From: Gyromitra esculenta
Lineage: Eukaryota > Ascomycota > Pezizomycetes > Pezizales > Discinaceae
Assembly (NCBI GenBank): GCA_038503075.1
Contig: JBCAML010000006.1
Location: 1,054,001 to 1,118,000, forward strand
DNA: 64,000 nucleotides
Direction: 5' to 3'
Shown: positions 34,749-47,757 of the stretch, piece by piece
Numbering within the stretch: position 1 is the first letter of the stretch
Layout: the number at the start of each line of letters is the position of its first letter
Translations under genes and position numbers: made by a program
The notes under the pieces: model-generated
What the model saw: only the letters and a program-made list of their open reading frames with translations
The model's database searches: none
Told to the model about the DNA's origin: nothing

Positions 34749-35663
34749 ATGACTACGCCCGGCTCTCCCGTCAAGAAGCGACCAAGGACGCAGTCGCTTC
34801 CCTCGCTGCCAACGTTGACAGCGGAACAGGCTGTCCCCATTGCCACGGATGACAAGAGCACGAAAAGACTCATTGTCGTCCTTGCGCAGGCATGTCTGGA
34901 GACACACAAGATCTCCACTGGCGGTCCGAATGGCGGCGAGAAGTATGTGCTGCTGAACTCAGACGACCATATCGGCGTGTTGAAGAAGATGGGGAGGGAT
35001 ATCAGTGATGCAAGGCCAGACATTCTGCACCAGGTTTGCTTGCACCTCTCCGTTGCTTTTGCCGGATTGTTTTACTTTTTTCTTTCTCCATAGTTCTTCA
35101 TTCCGTTGCTGTCGTGGCGAGCAGTTCAACCTTCTCTGTCCTGTTGTACTTCTGGGCTTTCGTAGCTGACGGGCACTTTCAACAAGTGTCTCCTAACCCT
35201 TCTCGACTCCCCCATCAACAAGGCTGGGAAACTCCAAGTGTATATCCAGTCCAGCAAGGGTGTGCTCATCGAAGTCAACCCTACTGTTCGTATTCCACGA
35301 ACATTCAAACGTTTTGCCGGCCTGATGGTGCAACTCTTGCACAAGCTTTCTATCCGATCAACATCATCCAGCGAGAAGCTCCTCAAGGTCATCAAGAACC
35401 CAGTAGCACAATACCTGCCCCCTAACTGCCGCAAGGTGACGCTATCATGGGAAGCGCCTGTGATGAATGTTAGGGAGTATATACAGGAACTTGGAAGCGA
35501 GGAGAGCATCTGTGTTGTTGTTGGTGCGATGGCAAAGGGGAAGGATGATTTCGCGGACGGGTGGGTCGATGAGAAGATTGGGGTGAGCAATTACTCGCTA
35601 TCTGCGAGTGTAGCTTGCAGCAAGTTCTGCCATGCAGCTGAGGATGTATGGAATATCCAGTGA
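34749..35663 (+). CDS. EMG1: 18S rRNA N1-methyl-pseudouridine methyltransferase Nep1/Emg1
   Basis: Two exons, 34749-35033 and 35187-35663, with a 153-nt GT-AG intron (acceptor TTTCAACAAG). The product is 253 residues, matching the roughly 250 of yeast Nep1. A short Ser/Pro/Arg N-terminal extension (residues 1-37) is followed by the SPOUT methyltransferase core: [80 protein letters not shown] and a C-terminal ISNY-type loop ([15 protein letters not shown]). It methylates the hypermodified pseudouridine of 18S rRNA and is needed for small-subunit assembly in the nucleolus. The exon junction [11 protein letters not shown] keeps the conserved sequence intact. Confidence 0.95.
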
Positions 35664-36341
35664 GCGGACTATGGAGAGGAAGCAAAGAATAAGAATAAGA
35701 ATTTTTTAAAAAAAAAACAAGAAGTAGGTAAATGGGCACTTCTTTTGGTTGGTCTTTGTGTCGTGTCTTGTGTTTTTCTTTCTACTTTTCCTTATTTCTT
35801 TTACGAAGCGATCTAAGACTTGAATGGATTAAGGGCCTCTCTACGTTTCTAAGGGTCCATTTTTCTCTTTTATCCTTTTGGAGTCGTTAAATCGTCCCTG
35901 GACAACACGGGGGCGGGGGCAGGGAAAAAAGGAATACATGTAATCCTCATGTCGTTCAACAGACAATGTAGGAGTATGGTTCTTTAGTACATAGCAGATG
36001 GTAATCTAGCTGGGAGGGGGAAATATACCTCAACGTATGTAATTTTTTACAGTCTAATACCATATTTTATCCACTTGCGAGCTTTCTGCCCGTCGATTTG
36101 CGATGTGGGCCTCATTGCTGGTACATTAGGAATGGCGGGGTCGCACGACAGAACTGAAACGCGGGCATGAGGCTCTTCAACTACGACGCCATTGGTGGGA
36201 TGGCAACCGCGAAAAATAGTCAATTGAACATTTCTAAGCAGCTCTAATATTCTCCCTCTCCCAGAATTCCCTCATTTTCTCCTCCCATAGACCCTCTTTC
36301 ATATCCACAGAGCTTCCTTAAGCTCAATCACACTCTTCGCA
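35664..36341. other. Intergenic between EMG1 and CFD1
   Basis: About 680 bp holding the 3' UTR of EMG1 and the promoter of CFD1. Pyrimidine-rich (CTCCCTCTCCC) near 36250-36300. Nothing else seen. Confidence 0.5.
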
Positions 36342-37331
36342 ATGCTAGAAAACATCAAACATGTCGTCCTTGTGCGCTACCCCGCCCCCGTTTTCTTACA
36401 GAGCTTTACACTCATAGAATCTCACCCATAGGTCCTTTCCGGCAAAGGTGGTGTCGGTAAATCCTCAGTTACCGTCCAACTTGCACTCTCCCTCGCTCGC
36501 GCTGGACACAAAGTCGGTGTTCTCGACGTTGACCTAACCGGTCCGAACATACCACGCATGTTCAATGTCGAGGATAAAAAGGTTCACCAAGCTCCCGGCG
36601 GCTGGATCCCCGTGAAAGTTGGCGAACTCAAAGACGGCGAGGAGGACAATCGGATAGCGTGCATGAGTCTGGGATTCCTGCTCAAAGACCGGGGAGACAG
36701 TGTTGTGTGGAGAGGACCGAAGAAGACGGCTATGGTGAGACAGTTTCTGACGGATGTGTTATGGGAGGAATTGGATTATTTGTTGATTGATACACCGCCA
36801 GGCGAGTGATTGTCTACTCTACTATGGAAAAAAAAATAAGTGGAAGTAGGGAGCTAAAGATTAATAGGGACGTCGGATGAGCACATATCACTTGCGGAGC
36901 AACTCCGTATCGTTTCCGCTGAGGGTTCTGTAGCTATTGATGGCGCAGTAATAGTAACAACCCCACAAGCTGTTGCAACAGCCGATGTCCGGAAAGAATT
37001 GAACTTCTGCAAGAAGGTCGGGTTGAACATCCTTGGGGTTATCGAAAACATGAGCGGGTTTGTATGTCCGCATTGCAACGAGTGTACGAACGTGTTCTCG
37101 TCCGGCGGGGGTGTGGTTATGGCGCAGCAGTTTAACGTGGAATTTTTGGGGGCGATCCCGATTGATCCAAGCTTCAATATGATGATTGAAAGCCAGAGTA
37201 CGGCGCCAAAGGATGCGCAAGGAAGGGTTATAGGACTGGTGGAACGGTACGGAGAGAGTAAGCTGTGTGGGGTGTTTAAAGGAATTGGTGAGAGGTTAGT
37301 GATGAAGGTGAATTCTGCTACAGTGGGCTAG
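36342..37331 (+). CDS. CFD1: Cytosolic Fe-S cluster assembly P-loop ATPase Cfd1 (NUBP2)
   Basis: Three exons: 36342-36371, 36432-36801 and 36868-37331, giving 287 residues. The first exon encodes only [10 protein letters not shown]. The deviant Walker A motif is [10 protein letters not shown] (about 13-22), followed by [18 protein letters not shown] and, near the C-terminus, the bridging Fe-S ligands in CPHCNEC. The DTPPG/TSDEH join is made by a non-canonical GC-AG intron (36802-36867, donor GCGAGTGA): no GT donor keeps the frame, while this one restores the conserved motif exactly. Cfd1 pairs with Nbp35 as the cytosolic scaffold that builds [4Fe-4S] clusters for nuclear and cytosolic enzymes. 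Length and CxxC spacing separate it from Nbp35, which has an N-terminal four-Cys motif absent here. Confidence 0.94.
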
Positions 37332-38448
37332 ATTGGTATAGTATATATTTCGGGCGTTCAATACATCTGTTTTCTCGGTTACAAATACCACATAGATCCT
37401 TTATGCGTCTTGGCCCCGATAAAATGGAGAATGGCGAACAGATGGGGTGCTGGGATAGGAAAACAGGTGAACTCTTTCCGTTTATATGTTCTCTTGTAAA
37501 TAGGGAAGCTGCGTGTAGGAGAAACCGTACTGCCTGTCATGTAATGTCACTCGCCATAATCCCTGCCCAATCCTAATCCTACATTTATTTATTAAGAACA
37601 TGCCTAGGCCTTGCACGCTGTATCTAAAGCCGAGTGAATGTATATGACTAAACCAACCCCATTTCCCTCTTGCCAGGGGCTTCCACTCAGTAAGTCAGCG
37701 ATATGGATTTTTATAACGGTCAGAGTACTATCTTTAGAACGGTACTTACGTGAAATTTATGGCCATAGAGAAGGGTCGGAGGGATACTAGTTCCGGAAAG
37801 CGTGATTTGCCTTTCTTGGCCATTTGTAGAAGACATAATTCACTGGGTTCGTTTGAGATCGTAAGTAAAAGAAAACTATTGCCCAGATCCGCATGAAAAT
37901 TTAAGTGAGACCAGGAAAAGGAAAGAAAGGCGATCCCTGTATTACAGCAGTGGAACGGGGAAGAAGAAACGGCAGGTCGCTCCAACAGTACGAGAAAATT
38001 TGATAAAAAAGCAAGGAAGAATATAAGGCGCCAACCACCAAAAATCCCATTTAGTCACTCCAAAATGTCAGGTTTTACAGATGAAGATTTATTTTTGACT
38101 GCTCTGGTCGCCTAAGACCGAGCCTCGCTAGGAACCGTCCGCGGGCTAGAAAAACCTCTACGTCTTCAAATTCTTGGCGCGTAGACTTTTTTCTACCCCT
38201 CCACGACCCCTCCAAATTGCGTTGTTCCGTCCCAGCTTTTTCTTCCTTCTTTGAAAAACTCCAGAATCCTTTCAGTGGGCCCAGAGAACAGACGAAGCCA
38301 TACTTGCTCTACGGCGGATTTCACGATTGATCTTTAATGTTGGTGACCATTTGCCCTAACCCTAAAGTCACATCTTCTTGACATCGTGAAGATTGACATC
38401 AAACAGAAGCCAACCAACATCTACGCTCCCAAATATTATTCGAACAAG
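37332..38448. other. Intergenic and SPE3 5' region
   Basis: About 1.1 kb. A 79-codon minus-strand ORF (37746-37985) has no coding character. The last 200 bases are C/T-rich and probably hold the SPE3 promoter and leader. Confidence 0.45.
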
Positions 38449-39878
<1,430 letters not shown>

Positions 39879-42315
39879 GCTGTATAGATCGAGAAAGTAA
39901 ATGGTATTGGTATATCGTTCGAGCATTAGAAGGAAAAAAAATTATTATAGAGTTCACTTTCACTCAATCTGGTTCACTTCGTGATTACATGTTCAGTGTT
40001 GCGTGATGGAATTTTAGTCGCAGTCAAACGTTCATTCGCTAAAACCAGGGTTTTTAGTGGAGCTCTCCCACATTGCGAAATTAGTGAGATGAGATCTATT
40101 TGCATGTGCTGCTATGATATTTTTGTCTAAGGTATCAATAAACTTTTTGAAAAAAACATCCGACAAAGAATACCCGTATTTGCGATGCCCTCGTCGGCTG
40201 TGTTGTTATGGTGTTCCCTTTCAAAATGATTCATAATACTCTGAGCGCTGGGTGAGAGATCAAGACTCTCAGACTGTGCGCTTGTAGGTGAAAACTCTCA
40301 CATATATTCACTGACTTAATCCATAATAAGCGTCCCACTAGAACTCAGTGGCGTATAAAGCAGCTCCCCGCAATAATCCAAAGCTTACGGAGCACCGAAC
40401 GCGCTAAGCAATAATACAATAGATAGAGTACATGTAGTTACATTAGACTGTACTAGGAAATGTGATATTTCCGATGCTGAATATCGACTGTTACGAGTGA
40501 TTCACTATGATCTAAACTTAAAGGAATAAGCTAAAATTCATTAGCTATAATTAGTAAACTTCTAACATCATGAAAGGTAAGAATTACCTGCCAGATCCGT
40601 TTCATGTCGACCGCTGGCCGTTTTCGTATATACTAGTAGTATGTAAGCGTCAAAAATATAGAAAGAAAAATTGGACGTAGATAACTTACAGTGATAGAAT
40701 ATGATCGCAAATAAAATGGTAATACCCAAATTAGTAGAAGAAGTACATAGGACATCTGACCGTAGCCATAGTATTGAGGTTGAGACCATATTTCCAAACA
40801 GAAAAGTCATGAATGAATTAACAAGTTCGCCTATGTTTGACCCGCAGGCAAAAATCCTTGAATAAGCTGTATTGTGGGATATATCTTCGGCGATAATCGG
40901 GAATATTCCGTTTTCTAGATGTCAATGGCTGTATAGTGTTAGTGAGTATATGTATCCAATTGGCAGCTAGATGAATATCTGGTTGGAAAAGATTATACTT
41001 GCTCCATGAGATATGGTTAATCCAAAGTATTTAATACCTAATTTGAATCAGTAGCTGGAGGCATCTAGGGCATTGCGGGGTACAGGGTCACAGAATCCCA
41101 CCATTTTCAACTTGCGTAGAGTACAGGTTCTCATTGTCCAAATCAGACACAAAAGAAAGGGGGAGGAGGCCATTTTTCAAACCTGAAATAATTGATCTGA
41201 TCCTCGAAGAAGACCGTACTTTTGATGTTTTTCTTCACCCCACTTTTCGAGCGCCAAGGTCCTCTATCTAGTAACTAATCAAAATTATACAGCGTGATTT
41301 TAATGAAGCAGAGAAGTCATACGCTGTTGATCCCTAGAATGTCTCGAGACCTGATTTATAGAACATGATTCCCGTTATCCATACTGCCATGTTTCTCTGT
41401 TGAATGTGTGAGTATTCCCCGCCGCAGCCTTAGATCTTATAAGCAGACCGAATCGCCTTTTCAATCACTGAGTAGGAACTCCACCTTTGTTTTTGCTTAG
41501 CTATAGGCATCTTAGGATCAGTTAAGTTGCATGGGCGTTCCCCGGCTAGTAATTGGTTGTAAGTAAACGTATGTATATGCAAGTTTTAAGGGATTTCACT
41601 TCTAGTTCCGCGTGATAGAGGTCCGGTGGGCTGGTCGATACTAAACTAAGACTGATTGTTGACAGCCATTTTGAAATGCGAAACCTTTGCCGACCACCAC
41701 TACATGCAGCTATAGAACACAACTCTTCACCTACATCGTATAACGCTGTAGCTTTTAAATTATTTTGCCGACAGTTACCTACTACTGTATCTTGTTGGAA
41801 ACAAGTATTGTTCCGATAACATGGTTGATTTAGCTGTATAATATTCTATAATCTGATATAGTAAACTCTTATGGGTACTATATATGAGGTGGGGGATCCC
41901 GCCTATATCGCTATATTCTGTGGGCTTAAATGGATAATGCCGTGCCTATGGGAACACTCTCCAAATCGCGGATATTACTATGGTACCATAGCTTAAAGGA
42001 GATATTCTGGCTTTAGGAGGCTATCTCAACTCTGTTTATAGAGATGTGCTGAAATTTTTGAAGCCTTTGGTTACATAAATTTAAGGCGTGGGACCTGCAG
42101 TGCCGAAAATTGACTGTTGTGTTCCAGCGATTTCTGCGTCACACCCCAGGTGCATCTCATCACAAAACGGGTTAACTATCCCAGGGGTTCGGAAAGGGCT
42201 AGGCTTTGCGCCCCTCCAACCCCCTCATTTCTCCTGTCTCGCCCATCCTGCTTCTTGCCCCTCATCTCCTTCGTTTTCTCCCTAATGCAATAACACGCCC
42301 CCATCTCCACCAAAA
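39879..42315. other. 2.4-kb AT-rich spacer
   Basis: No supported gene, tRNA or inverted-repeat element found by eye. The one ORF above 70 codons (40568-40810, minus) has no convincing coding character. Confidence 0.5.
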
Positions 42316-43446
42316 ATGGCAACCCGTATAGAACCATCCGAGCGTGTCAGACCACGACTTGAAAGGCTGCGAAAGGCTCTACGACATTGGCAGATATGCT
42401 CAAACGAGTACGAAGCCCTTCGAAGGGAGCTTTCAACTTTGTCTTCAAAAGCTAGTCGTGAAGACATAGTATGTGTCGCTTAGTTCTGGTTGCTGGGTTG
42501 GAACTGACTAAGCTAAAGCTTGTGGTAGGGACGAAATTCACTGGAAAATTAGTTGACATGAAAGGTCTGCCCAGTGGGTGAGTCTATTGCGAGAGACGCG
42601 CACTGACGAACGATTTCCAGAGCTTAAGAGCCTTCTCGGAGATGAGTTAGGCATAAAGCGAACTGTTGTGCAGGTTATCGCGGAGATCAGTCATCGAATT
42701 GATTGTGAGTTACTTTGTGCCCCTTGACTTCCAGACTAAAAAATACTAATACTGTCACAAAAGATTCTCAAGAGAATGTAGTACAATTCGAGGAACAGAT
42801 CGAGCAAGGGGAAAACGAGATTGAAGAAGATGAAGAAGATGAAGAAGATGAATACGAAGAAGAGGACGCTAAATATAAACCGACTTCTGAGGGGCTTGTC
42901 AGCCCTGAATTACAGATGGAACTGGAAGAGTTCCGAAAAAAGATTAAAGAGCGGGGAGAAATAGCAAGAGCTGAAGAAGCCAAATGGATAGCAGAAGACA
43001 AGAAAAGGTTAAAGAAGAAGAGGAAAGGTGGAGTCAGGTTTGCAGCAGTGCCAGAGGAAGTGTCGGTATTGGTTCCAGAACCTTTGCCACTACCTACGCT
43101 TGCTCAAGCGACGGAAGATACCACCCCAGTCGTGGAAGATCAATTGGCAAAAGGTACTAATGACAAACCGGAAAGCATTAAGGCCTCGAGCAGCAAAGTT
43201 ACTGGTGTTAACAGCCTTATGGTAGAAGATGACGAAGATGCTAGATTGCAATTTTCGATAGCCGAGGAAGAGCGGCAGTCACCAAGAAAGACTGTTTCTT
43301 TTTCAGTAACCGATCCAACTGTACGCAGTAGCACACCTTCAGATATTTCTATTGGGTCAACCACTCCACAATCATCGAAGGCGACAACCAGGGAAATTGT
43401 GTCGAGCCCTCTATTTTCTAGTCATACACCGCCACCGTCAGGCTGA
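42316..43446 (+). CDS. URI/Bud27-like unconventional prefoldin
   Basis: Four exons: 42316-42468, 42519-42564, 42621-42704 and 42764-43446 (introns 50, 56 and 59 nt). The product is 321 residues. The N-terminal half looks like an alpha-prefoldin: a basic coiled-coil helix (RVRPRLERLRKALRHWQ, YEALRRELSTL), a beta-hairpin (GTKFTGKLVDMKEL, LLGDELGIKRT) and a second helix (VVQVIAEISHRIDY). A strongly acidic run (EEDEEDEEDEYEEED) and a charged, disordered tail ending in Ser/Thr/Pro follow, as in Bud27/URI1 and fungal DUF3835 proteins. These proteins chaperone RNA polymerase assembly in the cytoplasm. It is much shorter than yeast Bud27, so orthology is an inference and another prefoldin-like protein is possible. 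Confidence 0.6.
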
Positions 43447-44217
43447 AGGCTGTGAGATATCTTATATGTCGCAATGTCTAATTTAGTCTTCGGATAAGAA
43501 CCATCCACCAAGATGGAATCACCTTAAACAGCTAGGTCCAGCCCTTCTGGATATAATAACTGTTGACCAAGGCATCTCCGCTTTGTAATATGCACACTAG
43601 AGAAGAGCGAGGAGATAGTAAAGGTACTAATGTAAGGTTAAGGCAAGAAAACTATACTTAGAAACTAGATGGCGATCTATATATTCAAATTTGATACCAT
43701 TTCAATCAGCCCCTTCCCTGTTCTGTTCAGTCAATTTATTCACTCATATCACCCTTTAAACTTGAAACTGGATCGTCCTTCTACGGATGCCTGGCGGCTT
43801 ATTCCTACCTGTTCAGACATACCACGACGCATCCAAGATTGAAATCTTGGTAAATTTCGGGCCCTCTGATGTGCATCCTAAAAATTCATAGGATGCGACA
43901 ATTCGTTTCGCCCGAGACATTCTCTCCTTCCTTTTTCCTAGTTTTATATTAGATTATAAGAAACCTAGGCACAGCAAATATAAATTTAACGCAATCTTGC
44001 ACAATTACTAGCTATTATTTCAATAGTTTTCTCGAGTGGACGTTCTGACGATTCCAACACCCTCCCCTGCAGCTAACTTGGTAGTTTGCCCTAGATTGCG
44101 GGGTTGAGGCTCACGTGCTTAACACTTGACGTCAAGCAACAATTTTATATCCACAACATCCCAAGCAGTGTTACTAAATTCTTGTAATCCGGAACCATTC
44201 GGCTCCCAATTTCAAAA
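43447..44217. other. Intergenic
   Basis: Spacer of 771 bp with no supported gene. It contains CACGTG near 44113 upstream of the deaminase gene. Confidence 0.5.
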
Positions 44218-44697
44218 ATGGAACCTCCCACAGTTTCAACTCCTGAGCATCTCGAGAACATGCGTCTTGCTCTCCTTGAAGCTCGCAAATGCGTAGCTAC
44301 ACCAACAGCCTACTGCGTCGGTGCAATCCTCACCACTTCCTCCGGGGACATCCTCTCTACAGGATATTCCAGAGAACTACCAGGCAACACTCATGCCGAA
44401 CAGTGTTGCCTTGAGAAGCTATCTGCGCAGGGAATCGAGCTTCCGGGAAACGCGGTGTTATATACAACAATGGAACCGTGTAGTGAGAGGTTATCGGGAA
44501 ATTTACCATGTGTGGATAGAATTATTGCTACGGGAGGGAAAATCAAGACTGTGTATGTGGGGGCGAAGGAGCCAGAGAAGTTTGTAAAGGTAAATGTAGC
44601 GTTACAGAAATTGAAGGACGCAAAGGTGGAATACATCCTTGTGACAGGGCTGGAAGAGGATATTTTAAGAGAAGCGACGAGGGGGCACGATGGTTAG
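44218..44697 (+). CDS. Zinc-dependent deaminase of the cytidine/riboflavin deaminase superfamily
   Basis: Single exon, 159 residues. The zinc site is clear: HAEQCCLEKL (His and catalytic Glu) and EPCSERLSGNLPC (the two Cys ligands in the long-spaced PCxxR....PC form). The long insertion between the two Cys and the SGNxPC phrase fit the pyrimidine deaminase branch related to the deaminase domain of fungal Rib2 in riboflavin synthesis, rather than cytidine deaminase (PCGxCR) or tRNA adenosine deaminase (PCxxC). The pseudouridine-synthase half of yeast Rib2 is absent. Substrate is therefore an inference. It is convergent with the DUF202 gene. Confidence 0.75.
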   Translation: MEPPTVSTPEHLENMRLALLEARKCVATPTAYCVGAILTTSSGDILSTGYSRELPGNTHAEQCCLEKLSAQGIELPGNAVLYTTMEPCSERLSGNLPCVDRIIATGGKIKTVYVGAKEPEKFVKVNVALQKLKDAKVEYILVTGLEEDILREATRGHDG

Positions 44698-45504
44698 GAT
44701 CTTAGGGTATGTTAAAGAGATTTTTCATAATATGGATAGATTTTTTTTTGTTTCACTACCTTATCCTCTCTTACTTCAGGTTGATATATACCAATCAAAT
44801 CTAGAAGCTTGGCGATTCATGCTAAAACGCGATAGGTTTAACGTTCTTCTGTAGACTCTATTTATTTTTTTCGAGCTATAGAAAAAATTACCTATTACCT
44901 TGTATAAAGCCTAGCCAGGGCCCAAAGTAATAGAGCAATTCGTAGGAAGCTAAATACACCGCAGGATACGGCAGGAATCGTCTTTGATGATGGTTTCTGT
45001 TTAGGCTGTAGCGATTGCCCGGAAACACCTTACCCTGATGTCAAGGCTGCCCCAATTCTCTGCCGCTTCTCTTTCAGCGAATTTAGTTTAAAAAAAACAC
45101 TGTTCTAGGCCAGATGTTAAGTTTGGTAGTGACTATGCGAGTGACGGGGTATGATCAACCAGTATCTTTTCCCACCAATTTTCCACGCTCACGTGTCTCG
45201 CGCCCCTTCTTAGACTCGCTGGTTTCGCGGCTTATCCTATTCAGTTTTCTAGGGTTTTGGTATATAGGGATAATAATATATATTACTACTACACTTTATA
45301 CCAACTCGAGACATGCTATGCTCACCGATACAAAACCGTTAATCATTATCATAAAAGTAAGGAAGACATAGATACACCCCTCATTAACCGATCTCTATGT
45401 ACGAGGCGCTGTTACTCCACCTGAATATGAGCCAGAACTACAACCTACCAAGTTCAACCCTATATGAATACCCTGCAATAATTCATCTCCTGTTGAACCA
45501 CTCT
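44698..45504. other. Convergent spacer
   Basis: Holds the 3' ends of the deaminase and DUF202 transcripts. AT-rich, nothing else recognised. Confidence 0.5.
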
Positions 45505-46476
45505 CTACTTTTCAATATGTGAAGGCTGGACTACTAATACGATGACCAGTGTAGTTACTATGAGCTATGCGTGTATGTACGTTGTTAGTTAGGGGGTCCT
45601 AGACCAGGTTCGCAAGCAGAATAAACATACCAACGCGACAATCCCTGTCAGAAAAAAGATACTCCCTCTGCTTGCAGGGAACTTTCCTCTCAATAGCCAG
45701 CCTTGTGATTCGAAATATCTGTGTTGGGCAATCAGACTAAGCCTTTAGTTTCGAGGGGGGTGGGGGATGGGGGATGGGGGGATGACGGACCGACGAACGC
45801 CAATTATTAGGATTACTATTGCAGTGAGTAGAAAGGTGATTCCGAGGGGTTTACCCATATGTCGCAGAGTTGCGTATCCCTCTGAATATGAAGAGGAATG
45901 TCAGCATGCTAGACGATAGAATAGTAAAGCTACATGTAGGGATTAAGGGGGACATACGAGCGGGATCCGAAGGCCTGGTTGCAGCATTGAGACGGAAAAG
46001 TTGGGAAACGGCAACTCCTAATTAAAGAATATTCCGAGTTAGCAATGGAAGATCGTCCAGAGTCCCTCCATATTGTCTTTATCGTACCTATTGAAGCGAA
46101 AGCCAGAGAAGTCCTCAACCACGCTAGAAACGTTCGCTCTGGAAGGTGAGGGAGGTTAGTAACCCAGAAGCCATGGTAAAGCTACTCTACAGAGCCACCA
46201 CATACCTAAGGCCAAATGATCTCTCGCTGTAGAACCCTTGTTCTCTAGCTCGATCGCCTGAAACTGCTTAAACCAGTCTCTCTTCACCGGAGGAGAATGT
46301 CCACTTTTTTTATCACTATGATTATTCTCCTCAGGGGCTGGGAGAGATGCTGTCCCAATAGAAGCATAGTTTGGCGGGGCTGCAGAAGCGGCAATGGCCG
46401 TGGACTCGTCGGCAGAGCTCTCGTCGGCGAACTTACTCCCGTTTCGGGGACTTTGAGTCTCTTGTCGTCGAGGCAT
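45505..46476 (-). CDS. DUF202 (YidH-type) small membrane protein
   Basis: Six exons on the minus strand: 46476-46206, 46138-46088, 46017-45958, 45881-45791, 45718-45631 and 45564-45505. The sum is 621 nt, 206 residues. The gene is hardly visible unspliced. The N-terminal 80 residues are polar and Ser/Pro-rich (MPRRQETQSPRNG). The domain begins with STARDHLALERTFLAWLRTS, the diagnostic DUF202 phrase, followed by LAFASIGVAVSQLFRLN (TM1), then HMGKPLG, ITFLLTAIVILIIGVRRYF (TM2), SQGWLLRGKFPASRGS and a last TM, FFLTGIVALLIVTTLVIVLV. It should be a three-pass membrane protein. DUF202 domains also occur in vacuolar VTC polyphosphate-polymerase subunits, so an endomembrane location is possible; the function is unknown. 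An in-frame ATG 13 codons upstream (46515) is an alternative start. Confidence 0.85.
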
Positions 46477-47757
46477 GTATTTACGGAGAAGCAATGGGAG
46501 AAAGTGAAATGGCACAGATCAAGGACTATCGGCACGCGGGAAATGAGTGGAGTTAATGAAACCGAACAGCTAGATAGATAGCTGATGGTCTATGGCCATA
46601 TTTTAACTATTCAAGGAAAGCAGTTTGATATGCACGCGCGGGAGCTCTACGGTGTCTGGGTTGGGATGACACCAGAATGGCGGCTGGTGGCGTGCTAGAG
46701 ATAACAGCCTGAAGAGCAGCGTGGGTCGGCATGGGTTAGGGATTGGCGAACATCTTGTTACCCTACCTAGCCGTGGGAAGGCGCATTAGATATCATTGGC
46801 GGGTTTCTCTTGGTGGAGTTTACTCCTGATATCTGGGGTGAGGGTCGTCTGGTATTGAGCCCGCTGGAATAGCAATAAAGTTGCCTGGGAAGCACATACC
46901 GAAACCACATGGCGTGTCTTGGCGGGTGATAAATGCCTGCGAGAGGTTAGTTGTTGTTGCGTATAACTGGCTTATAGGCAAAAGGGTCCAAAATGGAAAC
47001 CCGAAACTACATATGCCTGTAGGTTTGGCGTAGGTGTTGTATCGAAAGCTTTGTACACTGGCCCCAAGCTCCCACTAATTCAGCTATTTAGATTTACTGT
47101 CTGCATAAGGGAGAGATATATATACCCGTTTTAGACCAATCAGTGCAGTAATATTTCAAGCGCTAGGAGGGTCTATGCAAAGGGTCGAGCTTAAGGCCTA
47201 CAATGCCACTTGTGTTGGTTTTATATATCCTGCTGCGAGATATTTGCCAACTAATTTTATTCAACCATAGAAGATAGAGAGTATTCAAGTGCATTAGAGT
47301 TTACTGCTTCTTGATAGGATAATACATCTGATATTGAAGCTCTTCACCAGCATCTATAATCACAAATTATCACTCGCATTAAACTATCTATACAACTCTA
47401 TTGTTCAAAATGTTTCTATTTGCCTAGCTATAGTAGGTACATAAACAAACGAAAAAAGAGGGATGATGATGATCAGTGGCAAACGTAAGCTCAAGACTAC
47501 AACGCTTGAAGAGCTAACGGATTCAATAGAACGGTGTTTTCCCTAAGGCCAGCTATAGAAAACGAGATAATAGGAGGCATTTCTACCAAAATCCACCACA
47601 CTTCCACGAAAAAATATCGGTGTAGAAATTGCAGAATTTCCCGCTTGCAAAATACGATTTTGTACAATGTTCTTTCAGGTACCAGCTTGGGCACGCTAAC
47701 GACTCTCGTAGACTTGGCGTCTTTTGAGACTTGCCTAGTCTAGGTATTCGAGCAATA
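46477..47757. other. Intergenic
   Basis: About 1.3 kb, AT-rich, with only short ORFs lacking coding character. Confidence 0.5.

Noticed and set aside
42088..42285. Plus-strand ORF before the URI-like gene
   Set aside because: Short, proline/serine-rich from a C/T-rich promoter tract, with no sign of conservation.
45745..45785. G-rich GGGGGATGGGG tract as a telomere or quadruplex element
   Set aside because: It lies inside an intron of the DUF202 gene and is too short and irregular to call more than low-complexity sequence.
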